In this document: positions 43,230 through 52,595 of the stretch, piece after piece
Layout: each line of letters begins with the position of its first letter
How positions within the stretch are numbered: position 1 is the first letter of the stretch
NCBI RefSeq assembly: GCF_003987565.1
Contig: NZ_NGJY01000001.1
Coordinates: 496,001-560,000, forward strand
Origin: Vagococcus fessus
Lineage (GTDB): Bacteria > Bacillota > Bacilli > Lactobacillales > Vagococcaceae
Length of the DNA stretch: 64,000 bases
Direction: 5' to 3'
Position numbers and translations under genes: made by a program
Notes under the pieces: model-generated
Told to the model about the DNA's origin: nothing
Databases searched by the model: none
What the model saw: only the letters and a program-made list of their open reading frames with translations

Positions 43230-44615
43230 TTATAACCCTTTAATCGTCATAGCACGAGCAGGTGTATCATGGCTTTCTAACCATTCTTTTAATACTTCTT
43301 CTCCTGAATGGTCTAAAACTACCATATGACTGAAATCAATCGTCTTCCCATCAAGGCTCACTTTTTCGTCATCAAAATAACGTTGTAATGAGTGAGTTGA
43401 GGCGAAGAATAACGGACCTGACACACGGATTGTTTCTTCCGATTCATCAAATTTAAGCGTTGATAGTTTTGCCATAAAGACAATCGCACTCAACAAGACA
43501 CCTATCGCAATTCCGATAGCTAAATTATGCGTATAAACAACAATCGCTACCGTTACAATCATAATAAAACTTTCAGTGACTTGGAAGCTTCTGATTAAAT
43601 TCAAACTCTCCCAATTAAATGTCGCAATCGCTACGGTTATCATAATTCCAATTAAAACAGCTGTAGGTATTTGTAACATTAACTCTTTTCCGACTAAAAT
43701 TAGAATGAGTAACGACGTGCCACCAACTAAGGTTGATAAGCGCGTGCGTCCACCTGATTTAACATTGATAACAGCTTGTCCAATCATGGCACACCCAGCT
43801 GGACCACCAAAGAACGCCGTAGCTAAGTTCGCTATACCTTGAGCTTTTACTTCACGTTTAGCATCGCCCTTAGTTTCAGTCATCTCATCAATAATCGGCA
43901 AGGTTAATAACGATTCAATCAAACCAACCATCGTAAGAGCGACTGCTGGTCCGATGATAATTTTTAACGTTTCTATTGTTAGAGGAACATGTGGTAAAGC
44001 AAATTTGAAACTAGTCTGACTTAAATCACCTAAGTCACCAATCACTTGAAATTGTCCAGGCATTGTAACTGATACGACACCCATTAAGACAATCGCAATA
44101 AGTGCTGGTGGCAATACTTTTGTCACTCTTGGTAACACGTACATTAGTAAAATCGTTACCCCTACCATCACAAATGTTAAGGCCGATTGACCTGGTAATT
44201 GTTGAACCTGTGCCATAAAAATCATAATCGCCAAAGCATTAACAAATCCGTACATGACCGTTCTAGATATATACTTCATTAACTTATGAATCCCAGCATA
44301 ACCTAAAATTAATTGAAAAATACCGGTTAGAACCGTTGCAGCTAACATGTAGTCGATGCCGTGAGATTTTATTAACCCCACCATCACTAAAGCCATGGAT
44401 CCAGCCGCTGCAGTCACCATAGCCGGCCGGCCACCTGTAAAGGTAATCACCAGCATCATGATACTTGACCCAAATAAAGCAGTTAGAGGATTCACTCCTG
44501 CGATAATCGCAAACCCGATAACTTCGGGCAAAATAGCTATAGAAGACACAAGACCTGCGAAGAAATCATTTTTCACATTTCCTAACCACTCTTCTTTTTT
44601 AATACTAAATAACAT
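43230..44615 (-). CDS. SulP-family anion transporter
   Basis: SulP proteins move inorganic anions such as sulfate or bicarbonate across the membrane. The 461-residue protein has about ten hydrophobic helices, the family N-terminal segment G-L-V-S-S-I-A-I-L-P-E, G-S-S-I-M-M-L and F-F-G-G-P-A-G-C-A-M-I-G-Q. A short STAS-like end (I-D-F-S-H-M-V-V-L-D-H-S-G) follows the membrane part. The STAS region is shorter than in full-length family members. It is transcribed alone. The transported anion is not visible. Confidence 0.88.
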   Translation of the reverse strand: MLFSIKKEEWLGNVKNDFFAGLVSSIAILPEVIGFAIIAGVNPLTALFGSSIMMLVITFTGGRPAMVTAAAGSMALVMVGLIKSHGIDYMLAATVLTGIFQLILGYAGIHKLMKYISRTVMYGFVNALAIMIFMAQVQQLPGQSALTFVMVGVTILLMYVLPRVTKVLPPALIAIVLMGVVSVTMPGQFQVIGDLGDLSQTSFKFALPHVPLTIETLKIIIGPAVALTMVGLIESLLTLPIIDEMTETKGDAKREVKAQGIANLATAFFGGPAGCAMIGQAVINVKSGGRTRLSTLVGGTSLLILILVGKELMLQIPTAVLIGIMITVAIATFNWESLNLIRSFQVTESFIMIVTVAIVVYTHNLAIGIAIGVLLSAIVFMAKLSTLKFDESEETIRVSGPLFFASTHSLQRYFDDEKVSLDGKTIDFSHMVVLDHSGEEVLKEWLESHDTPARAMTIKGL

Positions 44616-44798
44616 ATATCGTACTCCTTATTCTCTTTTATCCAACTTTACTATCATACCAAATAACAGGACACATAAAAAGCCTCGGTCTGATTAAGAG
44701 CAAGACTTTTAGATAGTGGGTTGGAATGGTTTGTTTTCTCAAAAAATAAGCCTTTTAACAAAACTTATTTAACCTCTTATCTTTCATGATATATAGGT

Positions 44799-44804
44799 AT
44801 ATAA
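44799..44804 (+). promoter_or_regulatory. -10 element of the immunity gene
   Basis: TATAAT lies 40 bp upstream of the start codon in AT-rich DNA. The -35 (TTATCT at 16 bp) is weak. Confidence 0.45.
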
Positions 44805-44843
44805 TCAAAGTCATAAATCCCTATATCAAAGGAGTCTTGGCTT

Positions 44844-45167
44844 ATGAAAGCAGACAAACAAGAACAAAACAAACAAGCACTAACTCTTATCCATAAACTC
44901 TATAACGAGCTAATTAAACGCCCTGATGCGGATACATCTTGCCAGTATCTTTTAATGAGCTTAAAAACCAGTCACGATAAACTGGAAAAAGGACAAGTAT
45001 CACCTGAAGATGAATTGCTTGATCTTCACAAGTCACTCCTCTCTTACATTTTTATTGATTCTATTTCACTTTTTCCTAAAGAAAAAGAAGCTCTTCAAGC
45101 AATTAAAGACGCGACGAAACCTCGTTCATTCTGGCGAAATATTGGCGTACCACGAATGACAAATTAA
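44844..45167 (+). CDS. Orphan bacteriocin immunity protein (enterocin A immunity family)
   Basis: The 107-residue helical protein has the plan of the EntA_Immun family: a basic N-terminal helix with L-I-H-K-L-Y-N-E-L, a K-L-E-K-G segment, E-L-L-D-L-H-K-S-L and a conserved end near F-P-K-E-K-E-A-L. Members are cytoplasmic four-helix bundles that protect against class IIa bacteriocins acting on the mannose PTS. AAAGGAG precedes the ATG. No bacteriocin, transporter or inducing peptide gene is near, so it is an orphan immunity gene. The family call is from pattern only. Confidence 0.7.
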   Translation: MKADKQEQNKQALTLIHKLYNELIKRPDADTSCQYLLMSLKTSHDKLEKGQVSPEDELLDLHKSLLSYIFIDSISLFPKEKEALQAIKDATKPRSFWRNIGVPRMTN

Positions 45168-45202
45168 AAAAGAGTCTATTCTTAAAAGAATAGACTCTTT
45201 TT
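45165..45202. terminator. Bidirectional terminator
   Basis: AAAAAAGAGTCTATTCTT and its complement form an 18-bp stem with loop AAA and T6 on the plus strand, between the immunity gene and oppF. Confidence 0.92.
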
Positions 45203-46140
45203 TAATTCGCTTGTTTCTTACTCTCCAACTTCTCTCGGTACATTTTCACTTCTTCTTCTGTACATCTTACCAAATGCCCCGGTGCGATTTCTCTTAACTC
45301 GCGGACTTGGTCGTCTTGACCTTTATAAGGGACACGTTGTCTGGCTTTTTCAAAATCAGGGTCTGGTTGGGGAATTGCTGATAATAAGCTTTCTGTATAA
45401 GGATGTAGGCCATACTGATAAACATCATCACTAGACCCTACTTCAACTAATTTACCATAATGCATCACACCAATTCGGTCACTGATATATTTCACCATTG
45501 ATAAATCATGAGCGATAAACAAATATGTTAACTTTTTCTTGATTTGTAACTCTTTTAATAAATTGACCACTTGTGCTTGAATTGACACATCAAGAGCTGA
45601 AATCGGTTCATCACAAATAATAAATTTAGGTTGAACAGCTAACGCTCGAGCAATCCCAATCCGTTGACGTTGTCCACCTGAAAACTCGTGTGGGTAACGT
45701 GAGCCGTGACTGGCATTCAACCCAACTGTTTCAAGTAATTGATTGATTTGATGCGTTCTATCGTCATCATCTTTGGCTAAGTTATGAATATCAATCCCTT
45801 GTCCTATAATATCTTTGACCTTCATACGGGGATTTAATGAGGCATAAGGGTCTTGGAATATCATCTGCATCTCTTGTCTAAATTTTTGAAGGTCTTTTTG
45901 TTTCTTAATACGGCTAATATCTTGACCATCAAACACGATTTCACCTGCAGTTGGTTCATATAGTCTGATGATTGTTCGCCCTGTCGTTGATTTACCACAG
46001 CCTGACTCACCAACTAGACCAAATGTTTCACCTTCCATAATCTCAATGGAAATATCATCTACCGCTCTCACTTCATCTTCAGAGCCGACATTAAAATATT
46101 GTTTTAAATGCTTCACTTCTAATAATGCTTTCTTTGTCAT
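45202..46140 (-). CDS. oppF: Oligopeptide ABC transporter ATP-binding protein OppF
   Basis: OppF is one of two ATPases that drive oligopeptide uptake. The 312-residue protein has Walker [10 protein letters not shown] (about 42-50), signature [13 protein letters not shown], Walker B F-I-I-C-D-E-P and an oligopeptide-type C-terminal extension with H-P-Y-T-E-S-L-L. It is the last gene of the opp operon and starts 2 bp after the oppD stop. Confidence 0.92.
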   Translation of the reverse strand: MTKKALLEVKHLKQYFNVGSEDEVRAVDDISIEIMEGETFGLVGESGCGKSTTGRTIIRLYEPTAGEIVFDGQDISRIKKQKDLQKFRQEMQMIFQDPYASLNPRMKVKDIIGQGIDIHNLAKDDDDRTHQINQLLETVGLNASHGSRYPHEFSGGQRQRIGIARALAVQPKFIICDEPISALDVSIQAQVVNLLKELQIKKKLTYLFIAHDLSMVKYISDRIGVMHYGKLVEVGSSDDVYQYGLHPYTESLLSAIPQPDPDFEKARQRVPYKGQDDQVRELREIAPGHLVRCTEEEVKMYREKLESKKQAN

Positions 46141-46142
46141 AC

Positions 46143-47186
46143 TTATTCGCTCCTCTGATAATTTTTACGGTAATAGTCCCAACGCTCTCTAATTTGTTGA
46201 GGGGGCTCAACTTTAGGTGCGTCTGGTGACAATAACCATGTTGCTGCAAAATGAGTGGGTGACACTTCAAACATCGGTGGCACTTTTTGACGGTCTATCT
46301 CTAGTGCATAGTCATTTCTAGGATAGAAAGCATCGCCAGTTGGTGGGTGTAATAAATCAGGCGGTGTGCCTGGAATGGCATATAATGCTGTTTCTTTTTG
46401 TTCTAGACTTGGCATCGAACTCAACAATCCCCACGTATAAGGATGCTGCGGATTATAAAAAACTTCTGATACCAAACCTGTTTCTACAATACGTCCCGCA
46501 TACATTACTGCTACACGGTCAGCGACATTGGCTACTACACCTAAATCGTGAGTGATAAAAATAATCGATGTCTCTATTTTCACTTGTATCTCTTTCATCA
46601 ATTCAATAATTTGAGCCTGAACAGTTACATCAAGTGCGGTTGTTGGTTCATCTGCAATTAAGATAGACGGATTACAAATTAAAGCAATCGCAATAACAAT
46701 CCGCTGTCTTTGACCTCCTGAAAATTGGTGAGGGTAATTTGACAGACGTTCTTTTGCATTTGGGATACCTACTAATTCTAATAATTGTAAAGCACGTTCC
46801 ATGGCTTCTTTTTTAGAAGCACCATAGTGAATACGTAATGGTTCCGCTACTTGTTTGCCTATCGTCATCGTTGGATTTAGAGAGGTCATAGGGTCTTGAA
46901 ATATCATACCAATCTCTTTACCACGTATCTTCTGCATCTCTTTTTTACTCTTTGTCACCAAGCTTTCACCCTTAAATACAATATCTCCTGATGTAATTGT
47001 GGCATTGTTGGCTAGTAAGCCCATAATACTACGCGAGGTTACTGATTTCCCAGAACCTGATTCCCCAACTATGGCAAGGGTCTCGCCTTTTTTCAAAAAG
47101 AAATCAACACCACGAATGGCGTGGACATCTCCTGCATACGTCGCAAATTCTATATTTAAATCGGTAACTTCTAATAATTTTTCCAT
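46143..47186 (-). CDS. oppD: Oligopeptide ABC transporter ATP-binding protein OppD
   Basis: OppD is the partner ATPase of OppF. It has Walker [10 protein letters not shown], signature [13 protein letters not shown], Walker [13 protein letters not shown] and the C-terminal P-P-x-G-x-x-F-x-P-R type extension. The frame reaches a GTG at 47198 that overlaps the oppC stop (TAGTG), but that GTG has no ribosome site. The ATG at 47186 (M-E-K-L-L-E-V) fits the family and is preferred, giving 347 residues. Confidence 0.9.
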   Translation of the reverse strand: MEKLLEVTDLNIEFATYAGDVHAIRGVDFFLKKGETLAIVGESGSGKSVTSRSIMGLLANNATITSGDIVFKGESLVTKSKKEMQKIRGKEIGMIFQDPMTSLNPTMTIGKQVAEPLRIHYGASKKEAMERALQLLELVGIPNAKERLSNYPHQFSGGQRQRIVIAIALICNPSILIADEPTTALDVTVQAQIIELMKEIQVKIETSIIFITHDLGVVANVADRVAVMYAGRIVETGLVSEVFYNPQHPYTWGLLSSMPSLEQKETALYAIPGTPPDLLHPPTGDAFYPRNDYALEIDRQKVPPMFEVSPTHFAATWLLSPDAPKVEPPQQIRERWDYYRKNYQRSE

Positions 47187-47197
47187 CTCATCACCCA

Positions 47198-48226
47198 CTA
47201 ATCTTTCATTTTAGGGTCAAAAGCATCTCTTAACCCATCCGCTAGTAAATTAAAACTAATCATAATGACCGATAACGTCACGGCTGGTATCCAAAGTAAA
47301 TGTGGCACATATTGGAAGGTTTTATAGCCCTCATTCAGCAAAGTTCCCAGTGACGCAACTGGTGGTCGTAAGCCTATTCCTAAGAAACCAAGAAAGGCTT
47401 CGAAAAAGATAGCTGACGGAATACTAAACATTAATTGGATAATAATAACACTACTGATATTAGGCAAGATATGTCTTGTCGCAATCTTCAGCGGTCGTTC
47501 TCCCAATGTTTTAGCGGCTAGAATATATTCTTCATTCTTAACTTTTAAAGTTTGACCTCTGACAATACGTGCCATGGTAATCCATCCTGTAATAACCATC
47601 GCAAGGATAATCGACATCATGCCTGGTTCAAAAATCGTTAACATCAGAATCATCACCACTAAGTTAGGAATACCTGCTAACACCTCAATAAAACGTTGCA
47701 TAAAGGTATCCACTCGGCCACCTTTCATCCCTGAAACCAGCCCATATATCACACCTATCGTAATATCTAATAATGCCGCAACTAAGGCGATTAATAACGA
47801 CATACGTGTTCCCATCAGTAAACGAGATAACACATCGCGTCCTAATCCATCAGTTCCTAAAATATAATTAACCCCTTCTGGAACCGCAGCATATTTATCA
47901 ATAATTGTTCCGTTAGTTTCGACTTTACCGTTTAGTCCATTAATTGGAAGACCTGGAATACGAGGGGGTAAGTTCATATATTCAACATGTTGTTCTGATG
48001 GATCATGTGGCGATAACCAGATAGACCCTACAGATACAATTGAAATCAAAATCAATACAACAAGTGAAATAACAGCACCTTTGTTTTTCTTTAACCGTCT
48101 CCAAGAATCTTGCATAAAACTAAGGGACGGTTTCTCTTCTATTTCATCAGAACTAATACCTTCACGGTTTAAAGGTAAAAATTCTGGTTTGATGTTAGTT
48201 AACTCATTCTCAACTTTTACAGTCAT
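47198..48226 (-). CDS. oppC: Oligopeptide ABC transporter permease OppC
   Basis: The 342-residue protein has one N-terminal helix (about 50-72), an extracytoplasmic loop with D-G-L-G-R-D-V-L-S-R, five further helices and the ABC permease EAA-type loop near A-A-K-T-L-G-E-R-P. It forms the membrane channel with OppB. Its ATG shares a base with the oppB stop, so the two are coupled. Confidence 0.92.
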   Translation of the reverse strand: MTVKVENELTNIKPEFLPLNREGISSDEIEEKPSLSFMQDSWRRLKKNKGAVISLVVLILISIVSVGSIWLSPHDPSEQHVEYMNLPPRIPGLPINGLNGKVETNGTIIDKYAAVPEGVNYILGTDGLGRDVLSRLLMGTRMSLLIALVAALLDITIGVIYGLVSGMKGGRVDTFMQRFIEVLAGIPNLVVMILMLTIFEPGMMSIILAMVITGWITMARIVRGQTLKVKNEEYILAAKTLGERPLKIATRHILPNISSVIIIQLMFSIPSAIFFEAFLGFLGIGLRPPVASLGTLLNEGYKTFQYVPHLLWIPAVTLSVIMISFNLLADGLRDAFDPKMKD

Positions 48227-49167
48227 TATTTTTTACCTCCTGACACTCTAATTCTTGGGTCAATTAAACCGTATAGTATATCTACAATTAACATCACAAC
48301 GACTAGCAACGTTGAATACATAATCGTAATGGCCATAATCGTTGGGAAATCTTTCATCATGATTGATTTTACAAATTGCTCCCCAATACCTGGCACTGCG
48401 AAAATATTTTCAATAACAAGCGAACCCGTTAGTAAGCCCACTGTCATAGGACCTAATAAGGTTACTAATGGAATCAAACTATTTCTTAACCCATGCTTGA
48501 AAGAGACCTTCACTCGACTTAACCCTTTGGCTTCAGCTAATTCAATATAGTCACTACTTAATACCTCGACCATTTCTGTTCGTATAAACCGGGCTGAATC
48601 AGCTAATGGCGACATGGCTAAGGCCAATGTTGGTAAGATGGTTGACCACATTCCTTGATCCCATTTAGCGATAGGAAACCAATTTAATTTTAAAGCAAAA
48701 ATATATTGTAAAATAACAGCAAAAACAAAGTTAGGAATTGACCGTCCTAAAATAGCAATAACTGTCGAAACTGAATCAATCCAAGTATTTTGTTTCATGG
48801 CAGATAGGACACCTAGCCCAATGCCTAATAACGTTCCTACAATAATAGCTTGTACTCCTAATTGAACAGAGGGTCCAATTCGTTTGCCTATTAATTTTGA
48901 AACAGGTTGATTTTGGAATTGGAAAGAAACGCCAAAATCACCTTTGCTGACATTCTTCAGATAAATCACATAACGCTCTGCTAAAGGTTTATCTAATCCC
49001 GACTGCTTATCTAATAACTCAATTTGTTCGGGGCTTAATTTCTCCTGGTTAGCATATGGCGAACCTGGCAAGAAATTCATTAAAAAGAACGTCGCTGTTA
49101 TAATTAACCACAATGTTACAATCATCAAGCCCACACGCTTGGCTAAATACTTCATAAAATTAGTCAC
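48226..49167 (-). CDS. oppB: Oligopeptide ABC transporter permease OppB
   Basis: The 313-residue protein has six membrane helices and the EAA loop E-L-A-E-A-K-G-L-S. The family N-terminus K-Y-L-A-K-R-V-G and F-L-M-N-F-L-P-G-S-P-Y are present. The first start is a GTG at 49167 with GGGG six bases upstream. An ATG four codons later is also possible. A hairpin lies between oppA and this gene. Confidence 0.92.
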   Translation of the reverse strand: MTNFMKYLAKRVGLMIVTLWLIITATFFLMNFLPGSPYANQEKLSPEQIELLDKQSGLDKPLAERYVIYLKNVSKGDFGVSFQFQNQPVSKLIGKRIGPSVQLGVQAIIVGTLLGIGLGVLSAMKQNTWIDSVSTVIAILGRSIPNFVFAVILQYIFALKLNWFPIAKWDQGMWSTILPTLALAMSPLADSARFIRTEMVEVLSSDYIELAEAKGLSRVKVSFKHGLRNSLIPLVTLLGPMTVGLLTGSLVIENIFAVPGIGEQFVKSIMMKDFPTIMAITIMYSTLLVVVMLIVDILYGLIDPRIRVSGGKK

Positions 49168-49203
49168 TCTCTACCCCACGCCTTTCTTCGTTTAAACCTA
49201 AGA

Positions 49204-49243
49204 GAAACAAAAAACCAAGTTAACTTAGGAACTTGGTTTTTGT
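49204..49243 (-). terminator. Intercistronic terminator between oppA and oppBCDF
   Basis: AAACAAAAACCAAGTT pairs with AACTTGGTTTTTTGTTT around CCTAAGTT on the minus strand, with a T-rich tail. Leaky termination would give more OppA than transporter, as is usual for solute-binding proteins. Confidence 0.75.
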
Positions 49244-49253
49244 TTCCTGTTTA

Positions 49254-50912
49254 TTAGTCTTCCATTGATATCCATTTGTAATCAATTTTAGCTCCTGCAC
49301 TATTTGTTACTAAGTTTTTAATTTTAGGACTTCTTAATACTGATGTTACGTTTTGGTTAAGTGGTAGAACACCAAAATCTGACATTAGAATACGTTCTGC
49401 TTCCAATTGATTTTCCCAACGTTTTTCTGGATTAGTTCCATTTTTAGTTGCTTCTTCAACTGCTTTATCGTATTTAGGATTGTTATATTTACCACGGTTA
49501 TAAGCATTATCTGATTTAAATAACTCTAAGAAGTTACTTGCATCCGCATAATCGGCATTCCATCCGCCCATAACAGCATCAAAATCACCTTTATTTGTAC
49601 GCTCTAGACGAACTGCAAATGTTACTGGACTAACCGTTACTTTTACACCAGGTAAATTTGTTTGAATTTGAGATTGGATAAACTCAGAGTTCTTCTTAGC
49701 TCCGTCACTATCTCCAGCTAATAAATCAAAACTAATCTCCTCTTTGCCCAATTCTTTTTTAGCTTTAGCTAAGTACTCTTGAGCTTTTTCTTTATCGAAT
49801 TTAACCATAGTATTAGCATCTTCAGTGAAGTCTTTTCCTGTTTTAGGATTTTTCACCATACCTTTTGGTACAATCCCACTTGAGACAACATTTCCTTTTG
49901 CTAATAAATTGTCAACATATGATTGACGATCGATACCGTAATATAACGCTTTTCTGAAGTTCTCATTTTTAAATGGCGAGCCTTCTTTCGCTTGGTTCAT
50001 TTCGATATAAGCTGTATTAGCTGTTTCATCTATTTGATAATCTGGGTCATTTCCTAATTGTTGAGCCAACTCACTTGATAATGTCACTTGGTCTAACTGA
50101 CCATTTTTATATAACCCAACCGCTGTACTTGCTTCTTTAATAACAGTGACATTAATACGATTTAATTTTACAGTATCTTTGTCCCAATATTCTGGATTTT
50201 TTTCATAAGCCCACTCAGTATCTGAACCCGGGCCATCAAACTCTACAGAGACGAATGGTCCATTATAAACTGATTTTTCACTGGCTGTTGCATATCCTTT
50301 ACCATATTTCTCAACAATATCTTGACGTTGAGGGAAGAAATTAGGAAAGGCTAGTAAACGATCAAAATAGGCAATAGGTTGATCCAGTGTGATTTCTAAC
50401 TCGTAATCTCCCTTAGCTTTAATCCCTAATTCAGAAACAGGCTTTTTCCCTTTGCTAATTTCTTTGGCATTGGTAATTCCTTCAAACATATACGCATATT
50501 GTGAAGCTGTCTTTGGATCAACTGTTCGTTGCCATGAATACACATAATCAGCAGCTTTTACTGGCTCACCATCGGACCATTTCGCATCTTCACGTAATTT
50601 AATCGTATAAACTTTACCGTCGTCACTTACTTTAGCTAATTCTTTCGCACCTGCTGGTTGTGGTACGCCGTCTTTATCTACACGATAGATTCCTTCATAA
50701 ATTGTATTTATCATTTTGCTACCTTCAGCATCGGTATTTAAAGAAATGTCCGCAGATGGAATTTCCGTTAGACTTGATAAATTTAAGACTTGTTCGGTCT
50801 TTCCTTTATCTTTCGCTTTCCCTTTTGAAGACTCTTCTCCTTTGCCACATGCTGCTAAAGTCAGCACTGCAACCGAGACTAAACCAATTGACATAAACTT
50901 TTTCATTTTCAT
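49254..50912 (-). CDS. oppA: Oligopeptide-binding lipoprotein OppA
   Basis: OppA captures peptides outside the cell and passes them to OppBCDF. The 552-residue protein has a lipoprotein signal with lipobox L-A-A-C (Cys at 22) and a Lys/Glu-rich stretch after it. The SBP_bac_5 fold is seen in the segments V-Y-T-I-K-L-R-E-D-A-K-W-S-D-G-E-P and D-Y-V-Y-S-W-Q-R-T. AAAGGAGG precedes the ATG. It is first in the operon, behind a clear promoter. Confidence 0.95.
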   Translation of the reverse strand: MKMKKFMSIGLVSVAVLTLAACGKGEESSKGKAKDKGKTEQVLNLSSLTEIPSADISLNTDAEGSKMINTIYEGIYRVDKDGVPQPAGAKELAKVSDDGKVYTIKLREDAKWSDGEPVKAADYVYSWQRTVDPKTASQYAYMFEGITNAKEISKGKKPVSELGIKAKGDYELEITLDQPIAYFDRLLAFPNFFPQRQDIVEKYGKGYATASEKSVYNGPFVSVEFDGPGSDTEWAYEKNPEYWDKDTVKLNRINVTVIKEASTAVGLYKNGQLDQVTLSSELAQQLGNDPDYQIDETANTAYIEMNQAKEGSPFKNENFRKALYYGIDRQSYVDNLLAKGNVVSSGIVPKGMVKNPKTGKDFTEDANTMVKFDKEKAQEYLAKAKKELGKEEISFDLLAGDSDGAKKNSEFIQSQIQTNLPGVKVTVSPVTFAVRLERTNKGDFDAVMGGWNADYADASNFLELFKSDNAYNRGKYNNPKYDKAVEEATKNGTNPEKRWENQLEAERILMSDFGVLPLNQNVTSVLRSPKIKNLVTNSAGAKIDYKWISMED

Positions 50913-50964
50913 AGTATTTCCTCCTTTAAACCCGACAACCTTTTTTCAAGTTCCGTTAACGAGT

Positions 50965-50993
50965 ATGATACAGTTAAATAAATGAGAAATCAA
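50965..50993 (-). promoter_or_regulatory. opp operon promoter
   Basis: On the minus strand TTGATT (50993-50988) and TATCAT (50970-50965) are spaced by 17 bp, about 55 bp upstream of oppA. Confidence 0.7.
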
Positions 50994-51160
50994 TATCTTT
51001 TTCTAATTGTTTTTTAATTTAACAGAAAAGTTATATAGAAAGCTTTATATATAGGGTATTCCGATGTTAAATTTTATTAATAAACCTACTTTATTAGAAA
51101 AACACACTTAATAATTAATATAATTCAAACAACTCTCATTTCAATCTCATTTAACCGAAC

Positions 51161-51192
51161 AAAAAAAGCCTCTAACTTAATAGAGACTTTCT
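51161..51192 (-). terminator. Terminator of the Gdx/SugE gene
   Basis: AAGTCTCTA and TAGAG-GCTT enclose TTAAGT, followed on the minus strand by T7. Confidence 0.8.
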
Positions 51193-51198
51193 CTGTCA

Positions 51199-51519
51199 TT
51201 AATTTTGACTTGTTACCTTTATTCCAATAATACCAATCAATAATAAGCCAACGAAAAACATTGTTTTGATAGACAACGTGTCTTTAAACACTAGCACACC
51301 AACCAAAATCGAACCAAAAGCTCCGATACCTGTCCATACTGGATAAGCTAGACTCATGGGTAAGATTTTAATTGCTTTTGATAAAAAATAAAAACTTGCA
51401 ATCATCCCAACTAGTGTCAGTAATGAATAATTTAACTTACTAAACCCTTCACTCATTTTCATCGTCGTCGCCCATAGAACTTCTAGACCACCTGCTATTA
51501 AAAGATGTAGCCATGCCAT
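51199..51519 (-). CDS. Small multidrug resistance family exporter, Gdx/SugE type
   Basis: The 106-residue protein has four membrane helices and the conserved E13 in the first (G-G-L-E-V-L-W-A). W-A-T-T-M-K-M-S-E-G-F-S-K-L and A-Y-P-V-W-T-G-I-G-A are typical of the Gdx (SugE) branch, which exports guanidinium in exchange for protons. AAAGGAGGG precedes the ATG. Upstream lie a strong promoter and a leader of about 100 nt with a terminator hairpin, as expected for a riboswitch-controlled gene. Confidence 0.85.
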   Translation of the reverse strand: MAWLHLLIAGGLEVLWATTMKMSEGFSKLNYSLLTLVGMIASFYFLSKAIKILPMSLAYPVWTGIGAFGSILVGVLVFKDTLSIKTMFFVGLLLIGIIGIKVTSQN

Positions 51520-51538
51520 TTTACTTCCCTCCTTTCAA

Positions 51539-51607
51539 CTAAAAAAAGAGAGCACCAAATTTCCACTTAGACCTACGGAAATTCGGTACTCTCTTGCTCG
51601 GTAGCAA
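51539..51607 (-). promoter_or_regulatory. Attenuator leader of the Gdx gene, possible guanidine riboswitch
   Basis: On the minus strand a small hairpin (TTGCT-ACCG-AGCAA) is followed at once by a stem of about 17 bp (AGAGAG.ACC.AATTTCC and complement, 12-nt loop) and T7, just before the ribosome site. The two-hairpin plan, with the second as terminator, resembles guanidine riboswitches of the terminator-controlling kind (class IV). The class is an inference. Confidence 0.55.
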
Positions 51608-51628
51608 TTTAGTTATTTAATTAATTCT

Positions 51629-51656
51629 ATTATACCTCTATCTGTATTACAGTCAA
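51629..51656 (-). promoter_or_regulatory. Promoter of the Gdx gene
   Basis: On the minus strand TTGACT (51656-51651) and TATAAT (51634-51629) are 16 bp apart. Transcription would start near 51622, leaving a leader of about 100 nt. Confidence 0.75.
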
Positions 51657-51671
51657 CTCATAAGAATAGGG

Positions 51672-52346
51672 CTACAAATACTTGAGTAATTTTAAAGCAA
51701 CAGCACGTGCTGACTGTGGATTTTGACCTGTTATAAGCCTATCATCCTTCACCACATGACTTTTAAACAAACGCTTTTTCACAAAGATAGCATGGTGCTT
51801 CTTTGCTATTTTTTGATTTAAAAAAGGAACAACTGATTTTTTACCACTTAACCTTTCTTCAGTCGTTGTAAATCCTGTGATTTTTTTACCTTGTATAAGA
51901 TACTTTCTTTCACTGGTTTTAACATGTAAAAGCCCCGCTATACCGTGACAAACTGAGGTCACATAACCACCTTGTTCATAGATATCACGAGTTAACTCTT
52001 GGAGTTTTTGATTATGCGGAAAATCCCACATCACACCATGTCCACCTGTGTAGTAAATCGCACCATAATCTTTAGCATTCACCTGACTCGGTTTTAGTGA
52101 ACGACTTAGCGCTCTTTCCTGAAAGTCTTCTCTTTGGTAGATAATAAAATCTCCATCCTTAGCATAGCTCATACTACGTGGATCTATCGGCACATAACCA
52201 CCTCTAGGGCTCACATAATCTACTTTATAGCCTTTCTTTGTCACTTCTTCTACAAACTCAGTAGCTTCACCTAACCATAAACCTGTTGCTTCATTTTTAT
52301 GACCGTACGTTGCTTGATTGGTTAAGACTACAAGTATTCTTTTCAT
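51672..52346 (-). CDS. DJ-1/PfpI family protein (Hsp31-like)
   Basis: The 224-residue protein has the type-1 glutamine-amidotransferase-like fold. The nucleophile elbow S-V-C-H-G-I-A-G carries the reactive Cys and an adjacent His. The Y-Y-T-G-G-H-G-V-M-W-D segment and an N-terminal Glu (G-L-W-L-G-E) fit the Hsp31/glyoxalase III-like branch. Such enzymes act on glyoxals or protein glycation products. It is transcribed alone. The exact activity cannot be told. Confidence 0.85.
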   Translation of the reverse strand: MKRILVVLTNQATYGHKNEATGLWLGEATEFVEEVTKKGYKVDYVSPRGGYVPIDPRSMSYAKDGDFIIYQREDFQERALSRSLKPSQVNAKDYGAIYYTGGHGVMWDFPHNQKLQELTRDIYEQGGYVTSVCHGIAGLLHVKTSERKYLIQGKKITGFTTTEERLSGKKSVVPFLNQKIAKKHHAIFVKKRLFKSHVVKDDRLITGQNPQSARAVALKLLKYL

Positions 52347-52542
52347 TTAGCCATCATCCTTTTGCGTGATATGTAATAGTCTTTAGACACATGACTCTTC
52401 TTCTTAATCAAACCACTAATGATAGCACAGTGTCAACTATTTCGACTATTTAATAGACAATTTATTTTACTATGAAAAAAACGGTTTTCGTTATTATATT
52501 TTCAACACATATCATCACTATTAGGTAAAAAATAATTATAAA

Positions 52543-52577
52543 TAAAAAAGCTCTCAGCTGTAAACTGAGAGTCTGAT
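52543..52577 (-). terminator. Terminator of the LOG gene
   Basis: GACTCTCAGT and GCTGAGAGCTT form the arms, followed on the minus strand by T6. Confidence 0.8.
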
Positions 52578-52595
52578 ACATTTATACTTATGCTT

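Noticed and set aside
50660-50985. Two plus-strand frames over the start of oppA
   Set aside because: They are antisense to the oppA signal and promoter region and have no ribosome site or family similarity.
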